A stretch of 64,000 nucleotides of DNA from Margaritifera margaritifera (taxonomy: Eukaryota; Mollusca; Bivalvia; Unionida; Margaritiferidae). The notes beneath the pieces were generated by a model. It had not been told where the DNA came from and did not search any database. It saw only the letters and a program-made list of their open reading frames with translations. This document shows, in pieces, positions 59,786-64,000 of the stretch. The stretch lies in the NCBI GenBank assembly GCA_029931535.1, contig JAQPZY010000833.1:310001-374000 (forward strand), given 5' to 3'. Numbering within the stretch: position 1 is the first letter of the stretch; every line of letters begins with the position of its first letter. The position numbers were made by a program, and so were the translations under genes.

Positions 59786-60274
59786 TTATGTCCCTCATGT
59801 ACTGCCTTCATTCATCTTTGACTGCCTGATTTATTTGTTCATTGGTTGAGATTCCACACGATTAAAAAGGGTATTGTTTCTTTCCATTAAATTTACAACA
59901 GCATCACGTACAAGAAGATGATATGTTTGTACCTCAAACAGAAAGTAACTCAATGTTCTGAAAAGACAGTTGCAGTCCCCTTTTATTGTTATCGTCTTGA
60001 TCGGCATTGCTTATCGTTTCATTGTATGGGAAACACCCATTTCCTTATGATCGTTTTTAAAAGTCTGATGAAATAATTTTGATTTATGACTCTGCCATTT
60101 GCTGACCACAGGTCGAAACTTAATTGTACTTGTTGCACTTGTACTGCCTACATATATAATATGGTCTTGTTCAACCATATTTTCAGGTTCTTGTTCAACC
60201 TTTCTTTTCTTAAAGGGCAGTTTGTTTTCTGGAATGCTCTCAGCCGATCTGTCTTTTGTCTTAGAGAATATGTA

Positions 60275-61113
60275 CTAGTCACCATCGCTTCCTTTATGTT
60301 TGTATAGTGTCAACCAATTCCCATGTATTGAGGTCTTTATACCTTGCAAACTGAATGTTCCCTTGTTTCTTATTGAGGTTATTGTAAACGGTCCAGTCAA
60401 ATTAGCTGTCAACTTGCCGCCCTTCCGTGTTGCCTTTCTTGAATAGTGTAATAACACTTTGTCGCCAACCATGAAGACCTCACTCTTTATCTTTGTATCA
60501 TGGTATTTCTCCTGTTTTGCTTGGGCAGGGTTGATATTGTCTGAAGCAGTTTCCCTGTCACATGATAACTGCATGAAGGCGTCGCATCTTTGCTTAAAAG
60601 ACACATCGTCCGACTCGTTCTCAGAGAGTGTAGATGTATCAAACTCAATAGGTAAGTGCGCCTGTCTGCCATAAACAAATAAAAAACGGCGTTTTCTTTG
60701 TAGAGGAATGCTCGGTCGTTATATATGAAAAAAAAAATAGGTTGCAATAGCTTATCCCAGTTATTGGATCGGTCATTTACACACGACGCGATCATGCCAC
60801 ACAGGGTTTTATTGGATCTTTCCGTTTGACCTCCAGTCTGTGGATGGTAAGGGGACGTAATTCGGTGATCAATTCCCGTTTTGGTGCAAAGCAAATCATT
60901 TAGTCTGTTACAGAATTCTCTTCCCTGGTCTGTAATGAATATATCTGGGACGCCGTGGGTGCAAATGAATTTTGAAAACACATCGAGCACTGTAATTGCT
61001 GATTTATCAGGAATTCCCTCAGCTTTTACCCATTTCGTCAAATAGTCCGTGAAAACCAGGATGTATCTGTTACCCGAAAATATATCGTAATATACAAAAA
61101 TAAATGTGACCAA
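60275..61113 (-). pseudogene. DDE integrase (Ty3/gypsy or Ginger type) with GPY/F-like tail, frameshifted
   Basis: From 61,113: NRYILVFTDYLTKWVKAEGI, HGVPDIFITDQGREFCNRLN, then TSPYHPQTGGQTERSNKTL. Asp, Asp and Glu are all present and the second spacing is exactly 35 residues. A frameshift near 60,660 moves the reading to a second frame (60,275-60,604) with EVFMVGDKVLLHYSRKATRK and GGKLTANLTGPFTITSIRN, the GPY/F-type tail. No reverse transcriptase is seen, so a Ginger DNA transposon fits at least as well as a retroelement. Confidence 0.8.
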
Positions 61114-61889
61114 AGGGGCGACGATGATGGCCCAATGGACCAGAATACGAGGCCCGAATTTGTATCAGCTATTTTGGTGCTCCAAGACCTCTGGCGCCCT
61201 GGGCAAGAGCCTCGTCCCCCCCCCCCTCCCGTTAGTATGCTACAGCGATCGGCTACCTAGTGTTCTGGAGAAAGACATAATATATATGACCCAGAAAAGC
61301 ATAGTATCCAAAACATATCCAATGTTCGATTGAAATATTCTTTATTCACGAAATCGAATCTCACTCTTTATATACAGGTCCCTACATTGTGACATCACAG
61401 CATGCAACATTCAATTCGACATTGATTTTGCCGTATGTATTTCTCGGGGCATGTAAATAATGACCTTCCGAAGGAATATGGATGCATGAGGATCCAACTA
61501 AAGTGAATATTTGCCATTTAAAGGTATGTGAAATAAAATTCTAAAGAATGACACCCATTACTGAAATAGTTCTGAACACCAAAATACACATATATTTACA
61601 TGCTCTCTATGTATATATTGGTCTGCACACAGGAATTATGATTTCTATTTGTTTGAAAAATAAAATCAAAATAAAATATGATTTGAGTCATTTTGATATG
61701 AATTATTTACTTTGTTCCTAGTTATAGCACTCGTCAATCGGTCATACTTTATTGGTCAGGTATCATAAACAGCTGATCGTTCCAGAACAGAGGTAGTATG
61801 ATAAAACAACTTATCGTTATGGAACGGATGTAGTCTCCGGAAGTGATGCTAAAAGTTGGTTTCATTTATTTGTTTTTAAGTTGCTTAAT
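61114..61889. other. AT-rich DNA, nothing recognised
   Basis: No gene; short C tract at 61,218-61,226. Confidence 0.3.
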
Positions 61890-62045
61890 TCCTTTTTAAA
61901 TTGACTGCACACCCTTTATTGTCCTCCCTTTGATCCCATTTCTTATTCAAGCTAAAACAAAATGTTGCGCACATTAAAGAAACGGCATTCTTTTGCTCAG
62001 CATTGTCATTATTTGTTAATTGCGCATTTTAAGAAATCACACCCG
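61885..62045 (+). repeat. Direct repeat, copy 1
   Basis: Shares ATTGACTGCACACCCTTTAT, ATGTTGCGCACATTAAAGAA and AAGAAATCAC with copy 2 at 63,050-63,240. Confidence 0.7.
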
Positions 62046-63049
62046 ACTTTGATTAGGCACACATTTCATAATTGAGCAGTAGATGTTTTTATATAAAAGC
62101 TGTATAAAATATTGATATTATAACATACACGTACACACGCAGCAAGGATGGGTCAATATCCTTGTGTTTTTTGTTCCAGTGAATGTAAAACTTATGTTTT
62201 GCAATGCACAAGTTACAGACAGTAATTGTATTCCCATAAGTGCAAAAGACTTGAGATCATGGTCTCACGATAAACTTGGAGTTTCTTTGCATGACGTGTT
62301 CTTTCAATGGGGATGTATATGATGCTGGACAAGCATTACAAAGATAATACAAATCTATGTTCTCTAGATAGATAGATAAATAGATACCTTGATTTGAGTG
62401 ACATATTTTTTGTCATTATTATTCTTCAAGTAAATATTTTGATTGAATTTATTTGATTCCAAGGATTTAATTAGATTCTATTTGTGCAGCTTTTTTCTTT
62501 GAAATGAATGTACACGGTTACAACAATTATATAAATTTCATGTATCTGTCTATGTATCCATCTATCTCTCCTGTCCAAATGATACATTGTTAATGTTATA
62601 TTCTTTTGAATTGATTGACTTACTCATTTCAAAGCCTACTTCAATCGAGAAAAAAAAATCACTCCATGTTATTATTGTGTGTGCAAAACTTCATTAGAGT
62701 GACTACAATATTTAAGTAATTGATTTAAGTCACAACCTTTGAATTATAGTTATGTATTTCTTATTCTTTGTTTATATGTGTTGTTACTATTTAGGGAGAC
62801 AGTACTCTAATAAGCTCATGCTTTGTACTAAATCCCCAAATTCATATGTTTGTAATTGCAATTGACTAAGTTTCATAAAATAAATATGATTTAAACTAAC
62901 TATAGGTACATATATCTGGACATTCTTGCCCTCTGGGCATACTTAATGCTTTAATCTACATTTCTCCATTTGTTCATTCAAATCCTGTGAAATATCACAC
63001 CAACCGTAAGTGTTGATTGATACCTGTCACATGTGCACACATTGTATTA
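62046..63049. other. AT-rich DNA, nothing recognised
   Basis: Short GATA runs near 62,365-62,385. No gene. Confidence 0.3.
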
Positions 63050-63240
63050 AGTCAATTAATTCATTTTTTAATTGACTACACACCCTTTATTGTCCTCCCC
63101 ATGATCCCATTTCTTATTCAAATTAAGATAACAATGTTGCGCACATTAAAGAAACGGCACCCTTTTGCTCATTGTTGCCATTATTCGTTATTTGCTCATT
63201 TAAAGAAATCACGCCCTGATTTTGATGTTTTTTTAGCAAA
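63050..63240 (+). repeat. Direct repeat, copy 2
   Basis: About 80-85 percent like copy 1 over 150 bp, 1.16 kb downstream in the same orientation. Confidence 0.7.
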
Positions 63241-63409
63241 ACAATCAAGCTGAAATTGAGGAGATGTCCGTGTTTATATTTAAACAACACTGTAAAAATA
63301 AATTTCCAGACAGCAGGAAGCTTTCCATTTGAATAAAAGAATGCCCTGACCAATGCTATAAAGTCTGAAAGTAAACTTCTCATCACCTATGTGATTTTGA
63401 TTCCAGAAT

Positions 63410-64000
63410 CAGGGCGCATGTCTAACAATGGAGAGAAAGATGCAGTTTATGTGCAATTTTTAAAAATGAATCATCCAGCTATTTTAAGGGAACTTGTACC
63501 AATGTCAGTTGGTGGTGATGGTAACTTCATATAGAGCAGTTTCTAGAGCACTCACTGGTTCAGAAAACTTTCATGAACTTCAGCAACTATGAACCGCAAT
63601 AGAACTGATACTGAATCCTATTTACTATGATGAAAAGTCAAACATTTTTATAAATATGATCTCTGATAATCACATTGTTGTTAGTGACTATTCAAAGCTT
63701 GTGAAAGACACTATTGATTGAGGCTGGTTCCTACTCTGAAATGGCACACATGTATGCGCTAATAATCTGCCACAGTTACAAGCTGAATTTGCATCAGAAC
63801 CTTCAAATCATAAGATTGTTGGAAGGGCAGTAAACAAATCTGCATCTCCCACAGCATGCCTAATGTGGACACAAATGTCTGTCCCAGAAAGAACAAATGG
63901 ATTTTTACCCAATTACTTTGTGGCTATGTTATATATATAAAAGGAACATATGGTGATTATAAATGTAGATGACTCACTATATGACTCAGTGGGAGGTATT
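63410..64000 (+). pseudogene. OTU/vertnin-like gene fragment, runs off the right edge
   Basis: Broken frames give FLKMNHPAILRELVPMSVGG, a DGN(C/F)-type start with RAVSRALTGSENFHE, IELILNPIYYDEKSNIFINM, MAHMYALI, and ACLMWTQMSVPERTNGFLPN. The order fits the OTU-like fold of vertnin-type and transposon-borne proteins. The catalytic Cys position (after DGN) reads Phe, and stops lie directly after it and later, so it is not functional. Confidence 0.5.

Overview
The window looks like a piece of an animal nuclear genome, most likely a mollusc or another lophotrochozoan. I base this on AT-rich DNA full of (TA)n, (CT)n, (CA)n and (CATA)n tracts, tRNA-derived SINEs, non-LTR and Penelope-like retroelements, spliced host exons and several Maverick/Polinton-type virus-like elements. 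No bacterial-style gene organisation is seen.

Region 1, about 1-11,365, is the most intact part. It is a virus-like element of the Maverick/Polinton/adintovirus type, cut by the left window edge. The minus strand carries an FtsK/A32-type packaging ATPase, a small membrane protein, a set of unknown proteins (one with repeated F-box-like LPLEL modules), two single-BIR proteins whose frames overlap by ATGA, and a family B DNA polymerase broken by a frameshift exactly at the Exo I motif. A divergent double-TATA promoter serves the polymerase and a two-CCHC zinc-knuckle protein. Three further genes (9,176-11,151, both strands) each have a TATA box, and each stop codon is followed by a 16-nt hairpin of the replication-dependent histone mRNA type plus a purine-rich element resembling the U7 snRNA target. 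None encodes a histone. This is the most unusual signal in the window.

Region 2, about 11,365-24,600, is non-coding and repeat-rich apart from two host exons. It holds SINEs, a Penelope-like copy, a foldback element and a 1.5 kb satellite with a 34-bp unit.

Region 3, about 24,600-28,650, is a decayed second Polinton-like element on the minus strand with recognisable pieces of capsid protein, adenain-like protease, two zinc-ribbon modules, a phospholipase A2-like domain and a retrovirus-like integrase. Region 5 below includes a third fossil (45,270-46,870) with pieces of packaging ATPase and PolB.

Region 4 is a plus-strand host gene. Exons at 13,612-13,784, 18,793-19,033, 30,653-31,087 and 32,905-34,952 join with matching phases and no stop to give a predicted 942-residue, mostly disordered protein. 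A second possible terminal exon at 47,534-47,814 also fits the same phase and would give 353 residues with a helical tail. The two fossil viral elements would then lie antisense in its introns.

Region 5, about 35,000-64,000, is mostly repeats: two non-LTR retrotransposons, a HECT-like fragment, tRNA-derived SINEs, a second Penelope-like copy, long decayed tandem repeats, a DDE integrase pseudogene with a GPY/F-like tail, and OTU/vertnin-like fragments.

All homology calls rest on motifs recognised by eye; no database search was possible.
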